Source: Arthrobacter sp. SLBN-83 (lineage in GTDB: Bacteria; Actinomycetota; Actinomycetes; Actinomycetales; Micrococcaceae). Taken from it: a stretch of DNA of 64,000 nucleotides. The DNA is taken from assembly GCF_006715285.1 (NCBI RefSeq), contig NZ_VFMX01000001.1, positions 2,852,001 to 2,916,000 on the forward strand, read 5' to 3'. The position numbers and the translations under genes are program-made. How positions within the stretch are numbered: position 1 is the stretch's first letter; each line of letters opens with the position of its first letter. The notes beneath the pieces were generated by a model. That model was not told the origin of the DNA and did not search any database. It saw nothing but the letters and a program-made list of their open reading frames with translations. Below, piece after piece: positions 27,363 through 39,076 of the stretch.

Positions 27363-28829
27363 GTGGCAATCTTTACGGACCCCATCAGGGAACACGCTGA
27401 TTTCGGGCCGGGCGATGCCGAGTGGCTGCACCTCCTGGTGGGGGACTGGCAGATGGTGGCGGACTTGGCGTTCGCCGACCTGGCGCTGTGGTTCCCCCAC
27501 CCGGAACTTGGCTACATCGCCCTGGCACACGTGCGGCCCTCCACCACCCATACGGCGTTCCACAGCGACTTTGTGGGCGAAGGCATCAGGTCCGATCTGC
27601 AACCACTTGTGGAGAAGGCGTGGAACAGCAGGACCATCGAGCGTTCCAGCGAGACGAACTGGAACAGCGAGATGGCCCTGCGGGTGGAGGCCGTTCCCAT
27701 GGTCCGCAACGGCAGGACTCTTGCGGTGGTCACCACCCACATGGACCTGTCCAGCTCCCGGATGCCGTCCCGGCTGGAGCTGACCTACCGGCAGTGCGCG
27801 TACGACCTCCTGCGGATGGGAACCCTGGGCCTGTGGCCGGACTTCGCTTCGCCCACAGGGTCCCGCCGGGGTGCTCCCCGCGTGGGGGACGGGCTGATCA
27901 GGCTGGATGCCGACGGCGTGGTGCAGTACGCCAGCCCCAATGGCGTGTCGGCCTTCCGGCGGTTGGGTGACGGCGAGTCCCTGGAGGGCCGTTCGCTTGC
28001 TGAGGTTACGGCCGGCCTGCTGAAGGACCGCCGGATGGTCGACGAAACCCTGCCGCTGGTAGTGACCGGGCGCATGCCGTGGCGCAGCGAAATTGAGTCC
28101 CGGGGGGTGAGCCTGTCCCTGCGGGCCATTCCGCTCCGTGATGAGCAGCAGCGGTTTGGCGCGTTGGTGCTCTGCCGCGACGTCTCCGAATTGCGTCGTC
28201 GTGAGATGGAGCTGGTGACCAAGGACGCCACCATTCGGGAGATTCACCACCGGGTCAAGAACAATCTCCAGACGGTGGCCGCACTCCTGCGGATGCAGTC
28301 CCGCCGCATGGTGAGCGACGAGGCAAAGCAGGGCTTGGAACAGGCGATGCGACGTGTTGCCACCATTGCACTGGTTCACGAGACCTTGTCGCAGGGCCTT
28401 ACCCAGAGTGTGGATTTTGATGAGCTGATCGGGCGCCAGTTCCGGCTGTCCGCGGAGGTGGCGTCCCCCTCCCAGCAGGTCCGGACCGAGCGGGCAGGCA
28501 CATTTGGCGAACTTCCCAGCGATCTCGCAACCCCGCTTGCCCTGGTCATCAACGAACTGGTGACCAACGCCGTGGAGCACGGTCTTGAGGGCAGGGCGGG
28601 AACAGTGTGGCTTGTTGCCGACCGGTCCGAAGGCGAGGACGGCGAGGAGTTGACGGTAACCATTGCCGACGACGGCGTGGGACTTCCCGAAACCCCGCAC
28701 GTTGAGGGACTGGGCCTGCAGATCGTGCGGACCTTGGTCACCAGCGAATTGGGCGGCACCATCACGTGGCAGCGCCGCGAGGGCGGTGGCACGGAAGTCA
28801 AGATCCGGCTGAGCCTGGCCGGCAAGTAA
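27363..28829 (+). CDS. pdtaS: PdtaS-like sensor histidine kinase
   Basis: 488 residues from the GTG at 27363, with TGGAGGTGCA directly upstream. A GAF-like domain (1-150) and a PAS domain (about 175-280) are followed by an HisKA_2 dimerisation helix with the phospho-acceptor at His295/His296 in IREIHHRVKNNLQTVAAL, and a HATPase domain (N-box ALVINELVTNAVEHGL, G1 IADDGVGLP, G2 GLGLQIV). There is no membrane segment, so it senses a cytoplasmic signal. The architecture and its place next to a WhiB1 gene match mycobacterial Rv3220c (PdtaS), whose partner PdtaR is an antiterminator with an ANTAR domain. No ANTAR gene is in this window. Confidence 0.9.
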   Translation: MAIFTDPIREHADFGPGDAEWLHLLVGDWQMVADLAFADLALWFPHPELGYIALAHVRPSTTHTAFHSDFVGEGIRSDLQPLVEKAWNSRTIERSSETNWNSEMALRVEAVPMVRNGRTLAVVTTHMDLSSSRMPSRLELTYRQCAYDLLRMGTLGLWPDFASPTGSRRGAPRVGDGLIRLDADGVVQYASPNGVSAFRRLGDGESLEGRSLAEVTAGLLKDRRMVDETLPLVVTGRMPWRSEIESRGVSLSLRAIPLRDEQQRFGALVLCRDVSELRRREMELVTKDATIREIHHRVKNNLQTVAALLRMQSRRMVSDEAKQGLEQAMRRVATIALVHETLSQGLTQSVDFDELIGRQFRLSAEVASPSQQVRTERAGTFGELPSDLATPLALVINELVTNAVEHGLEGRAGTVWLVADRSEGEDGEELTVTIADDGVGLPETPHVEGLGLQIVRTLVTSELGGTITWQRREGGGTEVKIRLSLAGK

Positions 28830-28887
28830 GACGCGGCCTTCCAGTCTGCCGGAGCATGCCGGCAGGCAGCCCAACGCCGGCAAGGAC

Positions 28888-28937
28888 AGACAGAGGCCCC
28901 GGGACATTCCATGTGGATAGTCCCGGGGCCTCTGTCT
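28888..28937. terminator. Bidirectional terminator between the pdtaS-like and whiB genes
   Basis: A perfect 18-bp inverted repeat (28888-28905 and 28920-28937) with a 14-base loop lies between the two convergent genes. The stem is GC-rich (AGGCCCCGGGAC core) and the right side runs into TTAGTTGCTC. Position and stability support a terminator shared by both genes. Confidence 0.8.
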
Positions 28938-28976
28938 TAGTTGCTCTGCGCTCTTACCCTGCCGTTTGGGGCCTTA

Positions 28977-29225
28977 CTAGGAGGCACGGCGTGCACGGGC
29001 AGCGCGCCGTTTCAGGGCGCGGCGCTCATCTTCGCTCATGCCGCCCCAGACACCGGCATCCTGGCCGGATTCCAGCGCCCACTGCAGGCATGTGTCCACG
29101 ACGGGGCACCGCCGGCAGACGCTCTTGGCTTCCTCGATCTGCAGGAGGGCCGGCCCTGTATTCCCAACGGGGAAGAACAGTTCCGGGTCCTTGTCGAGGC
29201 ACGCTGCGCGATTACGCCAATCCAT
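28977..29225 (-). CDS. whiB1: WhiB1-like iron-sulfur transcription regulator
   Basis: 82 residues from the ATG at 29225, chosen because the family begins MDWRxxAxC; an ATG at 29243 is possible but has no ribosome site. Four cysteines (9, 37, 40, 46 in the C-x(27)-C-x2-C-x5-C spacing) can bind a [4Fe-4S] cluster; the GVWGGMSEDERR turn and the basic end KRRAARARRAS are the DNA-binding/sigma-contact parts. The sequence ELFFPVGNTGPALLQIEEAK is of the WhiB1 subtype. WhiB1 acts with the principal sigma factor and is essential in mycobacteria. It converges with the pdtaS-like gene as in Rv3219/Rv3220c. The gap upstream, 29226-29454, contains a GGGCCC-TCT-GGGCCC hairpin at 29294-29308. Confidence 0.93.
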   Translation of the reverse strand: MDWRNRAACLDKDPELFFPVGNTGPALLQIEEAKSVCRRCPVVDTCLQWALESGQDAGVWGGMSEDERRALKRRAARARRAS

Positions 29226-29337
29226 GCTGATCAGTTGCTCCATTTCTGGGAATTGCCTTTGTGAAATTATTCACTAGTGGCTACAAAGGAAAAGGGCCCT
29301 CTGGGCCCCCTTGGTCATCTGCATCAAGCCTGTCATG

Positions 29338-29365
29338 TTAACGCTGTGTAAACAAGGGGTAATAA
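29338..29365 (+). promoter_or_regulatory. Possible promoter of the small membrane protein gene
   Basis: TTAACG at 29338-29343 and TAATAA at 29360-29365 are separated by 16 bases and match a sigma70-type pair moderately. The start codon of the following gene is 90 bases downstream. The opposite gene whiB shares this region. Confidence 0.35.
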
Positions 29366-29454
29366 CGCCCGAAATCCCACGAAACCTGAGCGATGCATCA
29401 CAGTGTCGGCCGGCGCCTTCACCAGTGTCCGACTATGTCCGGTAGGGTGCCAGT

Positions 29455-29928
29455 GTGTCAAGACCCCCGGTGAACCCAGCAGGTACCCCATCTCCTTCCG
29501 GTGACTCGCGCGGAGGCGACAACCGCCCGGCGACGGTGCCGGCGGGGGCCAAGGTGGTAGCGATTGTGGCGGCTGCCGAGGCTTCCGCGCTCCTGCTGGC
29601 AGCGGGGTGGTATGCCTACGAGTTGCTGTCCGGGAGCCCCGTCCTGTCCTTCTGGGGCGCGGTCTTTACCTTGGGCCTCCTGCTGGCCTTTTCCGCCTGG
29701 CTTTATGCCGTCGCTGTCTTTCTCTACCGGGGCTTCCGCTGGACCAGGGCGGCCGCCCTGGTGGCCCAACTGTTCGTACTGACCATCGGCGTGCCCGCAA
29801 TGACCAGCGGCCTGGTCGTCGCAGGGCTCGCAATGGTGGTTCCGGCGGTCGCCGCTATCGTTCTCCTGTTCTCCAACAGGGTGATAAGCCATGCCTCCCG
29901 AACAGGGACCGCGCCGCCCACCCTCTGA
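29455..29928 (+). CDS. Small integral membrane protein of unknown function
   Basis: 157 residues from a GTG at 29455 (a second GTG is at 29453 out of frame). The first 30 residues are polar and proline-rich; four membrane segments follow at about 33-55, 64-90, 98-116 and 120-140 (VVAIVAAAEASALLLAAGW, FWGAVFTLGLLLAFSAW, LVAQLFVLTIGVPAMTSGL, VVAGLAMVVPAVAAIVLLF). No enzymatic motif. Similar small four-segment proteins are common next to whiB1 in Micrococcales; I cannot name it further. It is followed 61 bases later by the convergent end of the FHA-FtsK gene. Confidence 0.75.
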   Translation: MSRPPVNPAGTPSPSGDSRGGDNRPATVPAGAKVVAIVAAAEASALLLAAGWYAYELLSGSPVLSFWGAVFTLGLLLAFSAWLYAVAVFLYRGFRWTRAAALVAQLFVLTIGVPAMTSGLVVAGLAMVVPAVAAIVLLFSNRVISHASRTGTAPPTL

Positions 29929-29989
29929 CCTGCTGCCTGTGCCTTCCCGATCCGCGGGTTTCATGTGCGTGAGGTGGTGACGCCCGCTC

Positions 29990-32900
29990 TCATGTTCCCG
30001 CCCAGGCCACCTGAAGGGGGCAGGACCGGCCGCCGGAGATCAGCACGCCGCGGCCGGGCGGGGGATTCGCCTCGATTTCGAAGCGGCTCCCGAACAGGTC
30101 GCCGTCAGCTGCTGAGCGCGGACAGAGCAGCAGTCCAATGCCCGATGCCCTGGAGTTCATGATCAGCGGCACGCGCTGAAGGAGCGCCGGGCTGAAAGTG
30201 GCGGTGACCACGGCTGGGTAGCCAAGGGCATTCAGGTGGCCCAGGTCCCGTACTGCGGCCGGGGTGAGCAGGTCCACATCATCAACAAGGAGAATTGACC
30301 CGTAGGGCACCTTTCCTGCCTCGGCCTGCACCAGCAGCCCAGCCCAAAAACTTCCGGCCGCGTCCGGAGCTTCAGGACAGCTGCACCAGGACTGCTCCGG
30401 GTTGAGCGCCTTCAGTGCGTGCAAGGTACTGGTCTTGCCGCTCCCGGTGCTGCCAAGGATCGCCACAACGCCGCCGCGGGGCAGCCGAAAAGACAGTGGA
30501 GCAACTTCGTCCCCGGATACTCCGAGGAGGATCTCGTGCCGGCGGCGGTCCCTTCCGGAGGACGCTGTTCCTGCCAACCCGGAGCGGCGGCCTCCGTCAA
30601 TCCCTTCCTGGCCTCCGTCAACCCCATCCTGGCCTGGTAATGACTGTTCGGGGACATGACCAACCCGCATTGACCCTGCCATCGCTGCAACCTGCCTGAC
30701 CGTAATTGTCGGCGGGAGGGGTTCCACCCGGAATGGAGGCGATGCGGCAGGCAGGTAGTTGGGGTTGCCGGCGACGTCTGGGGCAGAGGTGCGGTAAAAC
30801 TGGCAGACTGCGGGGCCGCCGCCGGAGACAGGGCCAAAGACTGCTGCCCGGCCCTGGACGGCCGGGGCCGAGGGCAGCCGTGGCCACATGCCCCGGCTTT
30901 CCTCCGTGGAACCGGCCGGAAAGTAGAAGCGGTTGGGAAGGGCGCCAAAGAACCTGGCTGTTACCAGCTCGCGCTCGCCGGAGAGCAGCAGCGTGATCCC
31001 TGCCCTGGCGCCGTCACGAACGAGGTCGTGAACCAGGTCCTCAGCCCAGGCCAACGGTCCCGACCGGAAGGCTGAAACCCAGGACCCCCAACCGGAGATG
31101 ACGACGACGAGGGGTATAGGGCTGCCGGCTGGACTGCTCAGCCGCTGCCTAAGTTCCCGAGCCAGCCGCTCCAGGATGCGCACTCCCCGCCGCAGCTCGT
31201 GCAGTCCGGCATGAGCGCCCGTTCTGGCCGCCCGGGCCATCGGCAGGAAGCCTCCCGTGGCGTCCAACAAATAAAAGTGGGTTTCAGCAGGGTTGAGCAT
31301 CAGTTTATGGACGGCCAGTTCCAGGCCTTCTCCGGCGCCGGAAGCGGTACTGCCGATGAATGCAACGTGACCGTGGCGGGCGGGGTTCCACACCAGGGCT
31401 TCTACTTTTTGCTTTTCCGGCAGATCCATCAAGCCCAGCGGGACCCGGCGGCCCGTCTCCAGACGTTCCACCCCGCTGGGGCTGGTGGTTGCCGGGCCCC
31501 TGGAGGCGTCACCCGGAACTGGTTCTTCCAGTTGCTCGGGCAGGGGCGGAGCTACAGGCCTTCGTGGTAGGGCCCTTTCCTGGCTTGCGCACAGGTTCCG
31601 AACCATGGCTGTCAGCGGTTCCACCGCCTGCGCGGGGGTTGGCACAGCGGCTGGGCCATGGCCGGGTTCGTCGCCATGAGCGGCGAGATAGTCAATGGTC
31701 CGGTGGACTTCAACGGCGGCGGGACGGGTTACCCCGGAAGGTGGGGCAAGGGAAGCTGCCTGGAACTCCTCTGCCGCCTCCGCTCCGCGGGCCAGGAAGG
31801 CGCGGCCCGGCGAGTCGACACTAATGGCAGCAGCGGCCTTCGAGTTGACGATGTCCACCGACTCCATATCCGACTGCACGCGAAGGGCAATGCTCGAGGT
31901 GACGTTGGCGCGGATGTCTGCCGTCAAGGCGCCCTGCGGTCGCTGCGTTGCCATCACCAAGTGGATGCCGAGCGATCGCCCGATGGCTGCAATCCGCAGC
32001 AGTTCGCGCAGTGCTTCCGGGGCGCCATCAACCAGCATCCGGAACTCGTCGATGACGATGATCAGATGGGGGAGGACAAAGTCCCGGGCCGCAGGGGTGG
32101 TGCGGTACGCGGAAATGTCCGGGACGCGGGCGGCTGAAAGGCAACTCTCCCGAAGCCGCACTTCGGCGCGGAGTGACGTCAGCGTCCGATCCATTTCGCC
32201 ATTGGAAAGGTCTGTCTGCAAGCCGACACAGTGCACCAGGCTGCCCAGTGGGCCCAGTCCTGAACCGCCTTTGAAGTCAATGAAAAAGAAGTTGACCCGC
32301 TCCGGCGGATGGCTCAGGGCGAGGGCAAGCGTCAGGCTCCGGAGCAGTTCCGACTTTCCGGAGCCGGTGGTGCCTGCGACCAGAAGGTGGGGTCCGTCGG
32401 CATGGAGGTCGATGTACTTCGTTCCGGCTGCACTCAGTCCCAGCGGTGCAGCCAGCCCGTCATCCTGTGCACTGGAGTCCCAGCGGCCGGCGGTGGCCTC
32501 GGGAGTGAGGGGCAGGACCTGTTCGAGGCCGCACGCAGCCGGCACACCCCTGCCCGGTTCGCTGCCCCCGGAGTGTTCGCCTGCAAGGCGCCGGCAAAAA
32601 CGGGTGAACACCTCTTCCGGCGCCAGGTCGGGAACGAAGACCGTCTCGCGGAGGTCCAACAGTGCCACCGAGTGTCGTTCGGATAGAAGGACATCGGGTG
32701 CGGGCCGTTCCCCATCGTCCGGAAGGAAATGCAGAACCTGCCACCCGTGCCGGAGTGCTGCTTCGCGGACTCGGTGTTCAGCCTCAAGGGTGGAGGTTTC
32801 TCCCCGAATCAACAGAACTCCGCGCTCGCAGCCCGGCGGATGGCTGCTGGTCACGACCCTGAACCCGGCACTGGCTGTTGCCGTAAGCGTCACCGTGGAA

Positions 32901-34099
32901 AGGTACCGGGCAGCGAGTGGCAGGTTTCCCGCGGTCCCGTGGACGACGACGCGGGTGGTGCCGGCGCGCGGGTACCCCGCCAGTTGCATAAGGAGGGAGC
33001 GGATGACCCCGTCGGTGGCAAACCGCGGCCCGCGCACCGTGGTGAGCGGGCGGGCCGGGTCGAGCAGGACAGGCGCTGTTTCGGCCGATGGAACCACTGG
33101 GGCAGCGCCAATCGGTTCGACCCGGATGTTCGGCGGCTGCTCTGCCTGGCCCACCCGCAGCCAGATGCCATCCGTGCCGGAGCCGTCACAGGGCGTCTCC
33201 TTGCCCCATTCCGCTGCCAACGCTACGAGCGACAGGGGAGGGGCGCACCGCCGCCGGCGCTTTTTGTCTTCCTCGACAGCGGCATCCACGGCGGCGGACA
33301 GTTCCCGCTTCTGCCGCCTTCCGCCGAGTGCGGTAACCAGGACTGGGAACGCGGAAGCCAGGGAAAAGGCGAGGAACATCCACATGCCGGTGAGCGTGGC
33401 GAGCAGCACACCGATTGCCAGGGGCAGAACCGCGGTCACAAGGAGTACGAGACGGTTACCGGCCTCGACCCGGCCGGCCACCACGACCGGGTCAGCCACC
33501 GACTTTCCCGCATCTGCCAGGACCCGTGCAGGCAATTCTGCAAAGACAAGTGACAGGTTCGACTGCCCACACCTGATGCTGGAGTCCGTGGAGATGACCG
33601 TGCTGCGGATCCGCTCCCCGTTGACGTATGTCCCGTTGGCACTGTCCAGGTCAACCAACATAATGTCCGTCTCCGTAACGACCACGCGGGCGTGTTCGCG
33701 GGAAAGCTCCGGATCCGGAATGACTATCCTCGTGCCGCTGCGGCCAATGCTGTAGCTGCCACGCTGGAGCCGGACAACCGTCCCCGCTGCCGCTCCGCTG
33801 TCAACCGTGAGGGCCAGCGGAGCCGAAGGACGGCAGACCCGTGGACGTTTGGGCCGCAGCCTCAAGGGTGCGGTGCCACAATCGACAAGGATGGCCGCCT
33901 CCACCAGCGGTGGAACGCCCAGCACCAGGGAGCAAAGATCTTTCCCGTCCACAGTGACAGCGCCTGCGCCAAACTTCCGCACCAACTGCTGGTGAATCAC
34001 GGAGCCGGACGTGCCAAGCGGGGCATCGATGGATAGTTCCACAGGTGGCTGGACCTCCAGTGATCCCGGGCCGGCAAGCAGCGTGCAGTTGAATGTCAT
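29990..34099 (-). CDS. FHA-FtsK/SpoIIIE ATPase, EssC/EccC-like
   Basis: 1369 residues. Residues 1-90 look like a ubiquitin- or FHA-like domain; 95-185 is an FHA domain (YSIGRSG, ELSREHARV, DLDSANGTYVNG); two membrane segments follow (about 215-233 and 238-258); then three ATPase modules. Module 1 has an intact Walker A AGTTGSGKS (575-583) and Walker B IIVIDEF (Asp684-Glu685); module 2 has a broken P-loop GSTASGAGE (916-924); module 3 has GSTGSGKT (1216-1223) and ILLVDDVD. This is the plan of type VII secretion ATPases (EssC in Firmicutes, EccC in mycobacteria). No WXG100 substrate or other type VII gene lies next to it. Start at 34099 is supported by AAGGATC upstream. Confidence 0.87.
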   Translation of the reverse strand: MTFNCTLLAGPGSLEVQPPVELSIDAPLGTSGSVIHQQLVRKFGAGAVTVDGKDLCSLVLGVPPLVEAAILVDCGTAPLRLRPKRPRVCRPSAPLALTVDSGAAAGTVVRLQRGSYSIGRSGTRIVIPDPELSREHARVVVTETDIMLVDLDSANGTYVNGERIRSTVISTDSSIRCGQSNLSLVFAELPARVLADAGKSVADPVVVAGRVEAGNRLVLLVTAVLPLAIGVLLATLTGMWMFLAFSLASAFPVLVTALGGRRQKRELSAAVDAAVEEDKKRRRRCAPPLSLVALAAEWGKETPCDGSGTDGIWLRVGQAEQPPNIRVEPIGAAPVVPSAETAPVLLDPARPLTTVRGPRFATDGVIRSLLMQLAGYPRAGTTRVVVHGTAGNLPLAARYLSTVTLTATASAGFRVVTSSHPPGCERGVLLIRGETSTLEAEHRVREAALRHGWQVLHFLPDDGERPAPDVLLSERHSVALLDLRETVFVPDLAPEEVFTRFCRRLAGEHSGGSEPGRGVPAACGLEQVLPLTPEATAGRWDSSAQDDGLAAPLGLSAAGTKYIDLHADGPHLLVAGTTGSGKSELLRSLTLALALSHPPERVNFFFIDFKGGSGLGPLGSLVHCVGLQTDLSNGEMDRTLTSLRAEVRLRESCLSAARVPDISAYRTTPAARDFVLPHLIIVIDEFRMLVDGAPEALRELLRIAAIGRSLGIHLVMATQRPQGALTADIRANVTSSIALRVQSDMESVDIVNSKAAAAISVDSPGRAFLARGAEAAEEFQAASLAPPSGVTRPAAVEVHRTIDYLAAHGDEPGHGPAAVPTPAQAVEPLTAMVRNLCASQERALPRRPVAPPLPEQLEEPVPGDASRGPATTSPSGVERLETGRRVPLGLMDLPEKQKVEALVWNPARHGHVAFIGSTASGAGEGLELAVHKLMLNPAETHFYLLDATGGFLPMARAARTGAHAGLHELRRGVRILERLARELRQRLSSPAGSPIPLVVVISGWGSWVSAFRSGPLAWAEDLVHDLVRDGARAGITLLLSGERELVTARFFGALPNRFYFPAGSTEESRGMWPRLPSAPAVQGRAAVFGPVSGGGPAVCQFYRTSAPDVAGNPNYLPAASPPFRVEPLPPTITVRQVAAMAGSMRVGHVPEQSLPGQDGVDGGQEGIDGGRRSGLAGTASSGRDRRRHEILLGVSGDEVAPLSFRLPRGGVVAILGSTGSGKTSTLHALKALNPEQSWCSCPEAPDAAGSFWAGLLVQAEAGKVPYGSILLVDDVDLLTPAAVRDLGHLNALGYPAVVTATFSPALLQRVPLIMNSRASGIGLLLCPRSAADGDLFGSRFEIEANPPPGRGVLISGGRSCPLQVAWAGT
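30591..30632. repeat. 21-bp tandem repeat in the FtsK linker
   Basis: Two 21-bp units (30591-30611 and 30612-30632) with two differences encode, on the minus strand, similar seven-residue pieces (GQDGVDG and GQEGIDG) in the linker between ATPase modules 2 and 3 of the EssC-like protein. Confidence 0.75.
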
Positions 34100-34172
34100 G
34101 GTGGGGATCCTTCATGTATTTACCCACACGCTAGCCACGGCCGGCAGGAGCGGGCAGGGACTTCACGTCCTA

Positions 34173-34181
34173 TGTGGATAA
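34173..34181 (-). promoter_or_regulatory. DnaA-box-like 9-mer upstream of the EssC-like gene
   Basis: TGTGGATAA, the reverse complement of the classical box TTATCCACA, lies between the divergent EssC-like and acetyltransferase genes. Isolated; may be a regulatory DnaA site or chance. Confidence 0.3.
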
Positions 34182-34280
34182 ACGTGTGGTTTCCGGTCTC
34201 CCCGGAAAATGACAGCGCGGTTAGGATCACTACACCCTGGACCTGGCCAAGGCGGTCCGAGAGCTGCGAAGGAGTCCCCC

Positions 34281-34865
34281 TTGACCACGATTGCTGACAG
34301 CGCGGATGTTGATGCCGGAGCCCGCATCGGGGCAGGCAGCAAGGTGTGGCATCTCGCACAGATAAGGGAGGCAGCACGCCTGGGGGAGAACTGCGTCATC
34401 GGCCGCGGCGCCTACATAGGGCCTGGAGTGGTCCTGGGGGAGAACTGCAAGGTCCAGAATTACGCGCTGGTGTACGAGCCCGCAGTCCTGGAAGCAGGGG
34501 TCTTTATTGGTCCGGCAGCGGTGCTGACAAACGATGTCTTTCCCCGCGCTGTTACCCCCCAGGGCGCCCTCAAAACCGAGGACGACTGGAACAAAGTGGG
34601 TGTCACCATCCGGCAGGGGGCCGCCATCGGGGCGCGGGCAGTCTGCATAGCACCCCTGACCATCGGCGCGTGGGCCACGGTGGCGGCAGGCGCCGTCGTC
34701 ACCAAGGACGTGCCGGACTTTGCGCTCGTTGCCGGGGTACCCGCGCGTCGGATTGGTTGGGTGGGGAGGGCCGGCCAGCCGCTCCGGCAGGAGGGCGGGC
34801 AGTGGATCTGTCCCGGTACCGGGGAGGCATACATTGAAGACGACGGGACACTGCGCCTTGCCTGA
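34281..34865 (+). CDS. Left-handed beta-helix N-acetyltransferase (WlbB/WbpD-like)
   Basis: 194 residues from a TTG at 34281, selected because AAGGAG lies six bases upstream. The sequence is a run of hexapeptide repeats typical of left-handed beta-helix acyltransferases (DAGARIGAGSKVWHLAQIR, LGENCVIGRGAYIGPGVVLG, then VTIRQGAAIGARAVCIAPLTIG and WATVAAGAVVTKDVPDFALV), ending with the usual GVPARRIGWV. It is close to enzymes that acetylate UDP-3-amino-sugars (WlbB/WbpD) with acetyl-CoA. Such sugars enter surface polysaccharides, and the gene opens the polysaccharide region. No aminotransferase or dehydrogenase for that sugar is visible nearby, so the acceptor is uncertain. Confidence 0.82.
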   Translation: MTTIADSADVDAGARIGAGSKVWHLAQIREAARLGENCVIGRGAYIGPGVVLGENCKVQNYALVYEPAVLEAGVFIGPAAVLTNDVFPRAVTPQGALKTEDDWNKVGVTIRQGAAIGARAVCIAPLTIGAWATVAAGAVVTKDVPDFALVAGVPARRIGWVGRAGQPLRQEGGQWICPGTGEAYIEDDGTLRLA

Positions 34866-34870
34866 CGGAC

Positions 34871-34892
34871 GGCTGTGTGCCGGCTCACAGCC
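34871..34892. terminator. Weak hairpin after the acetyltransferase gene
   Basis: Seven-base arms GGCTGTG (34871-34877) and CACAGCC (34886-34892) with an eight-base loop lie just after the acetyltransferase stop. No T-tract. It may attenuate transcription before glf. Confidence 0.35.
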
Positions 34893-34902
34893 AGCGGGCT
34901 GA

Positions 34903-38194
<3,292 letters not shown>

Positions 38195-38198
<4 letters not shown>

Positions 38199-39076
38199 GC
38201 GCAATCGCATCCGGGGAGTTGACCACTCCCGGGCTGGGCGGTGGGCTGCGCGACATCAGGCAGTCCGGGTTCCTGCTCAAGCTGCTGGTCCGCAAGGAAC
38301 TCAAGGTGCGTTACCGGGGCTCTGTGCTGGGCCTTCTCTGGTCCTACGTGAAGCCCGGGGTGCAGTTCATTGTCTTCTATGTGGCCTTGGGGGTTTTCCT
38401 CGGCCTTGAGCGGAGCGCGCGGAACCCGGAAGGGCTTGCAAACTATGCGGTCTACCTGTTCTCCGGCATCGTCCTCATCAACTTCTTCACAGAGGCTCTG
38501 GGCAACGCCGCGCGGTCGATAGTCAATAACGGAAACCTCATCAAGAAGATCTATCTTCCGCGCGAGCTCTTCCCCGTTGCTTCGGTCTGGGTGTCGGCTG
38601 TGCACTTCTTCCCGCAGTTGGTGGTGCTGGTCATCGGGTGTGTCCTGGCCGGCTGGCATCCCAACCTCATTCAACTGCTGGCTGCGGTTGCGGGTTTCGT
38701 TATCGTGGCTTTGCTCGCCACCGGACTTGGTCTCCTGTTCGGGGCGGCCAACGTCTACTTCCGGGATTCGGAGAACCTGGTGGACATGCTCCTGATGGTT
38801 GCCACCTGGGCCTCCCCCGTGATGTATGCGTGGTCCATGGTCCAGAACAAGCTTGGTGCGGGGTGGTTCGCCGTCTACCAGGCAAACCCGATCACCATCG
38901 GGGTGGAACTTTTTCATTATGCGTTCTGGTTCCCCACAACGGACGGTTCCGTGGCCATGCCTCCGAATCTCTTCAGTCTTTGGTTGTTTGTTGGACTGGG
39001 CGTGGCGCTGGCCATCCTCCTCTTGGGCCAATTCACCTTTCGGCGCCTTGAGGGCCGTTTCGCGCAGGAGCTTTAA
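38195..39076 (+). CDS. Polysaccharide ABC transporter permease (Wzm/TagG type)
   Basis: 293 residues from a GTG that overlaps the GlfT2-like stop by four bases. An N-terminal amphipathic part (LLKLLVRKELKVRYRGSVLGLLWSYVKPG), the signature of ABC-2 type polysaccharide permeases, precedes six membrane segments (about 55-75, 88-110, 134-155, 160-185, 200-220, 260-280). With the next gene it makes a Wzm/Wzt-type exporter, which carries lipid-linked polymer across the membrane after it is completed inside the cell. The order glf-glfT2-wzm-wzt resembles the galactan export module of mycobacteria (Rv3781-Rv3783). Confidence 0.92.

Noticed and set aside
31695..33755. Open frame of 686 codons on the plus strand
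   Set aside because: It is antisense to the FHA-FtsK gene; the translation is S/R-rich with no domain, and the opposite frame has clear ATPase motifs.
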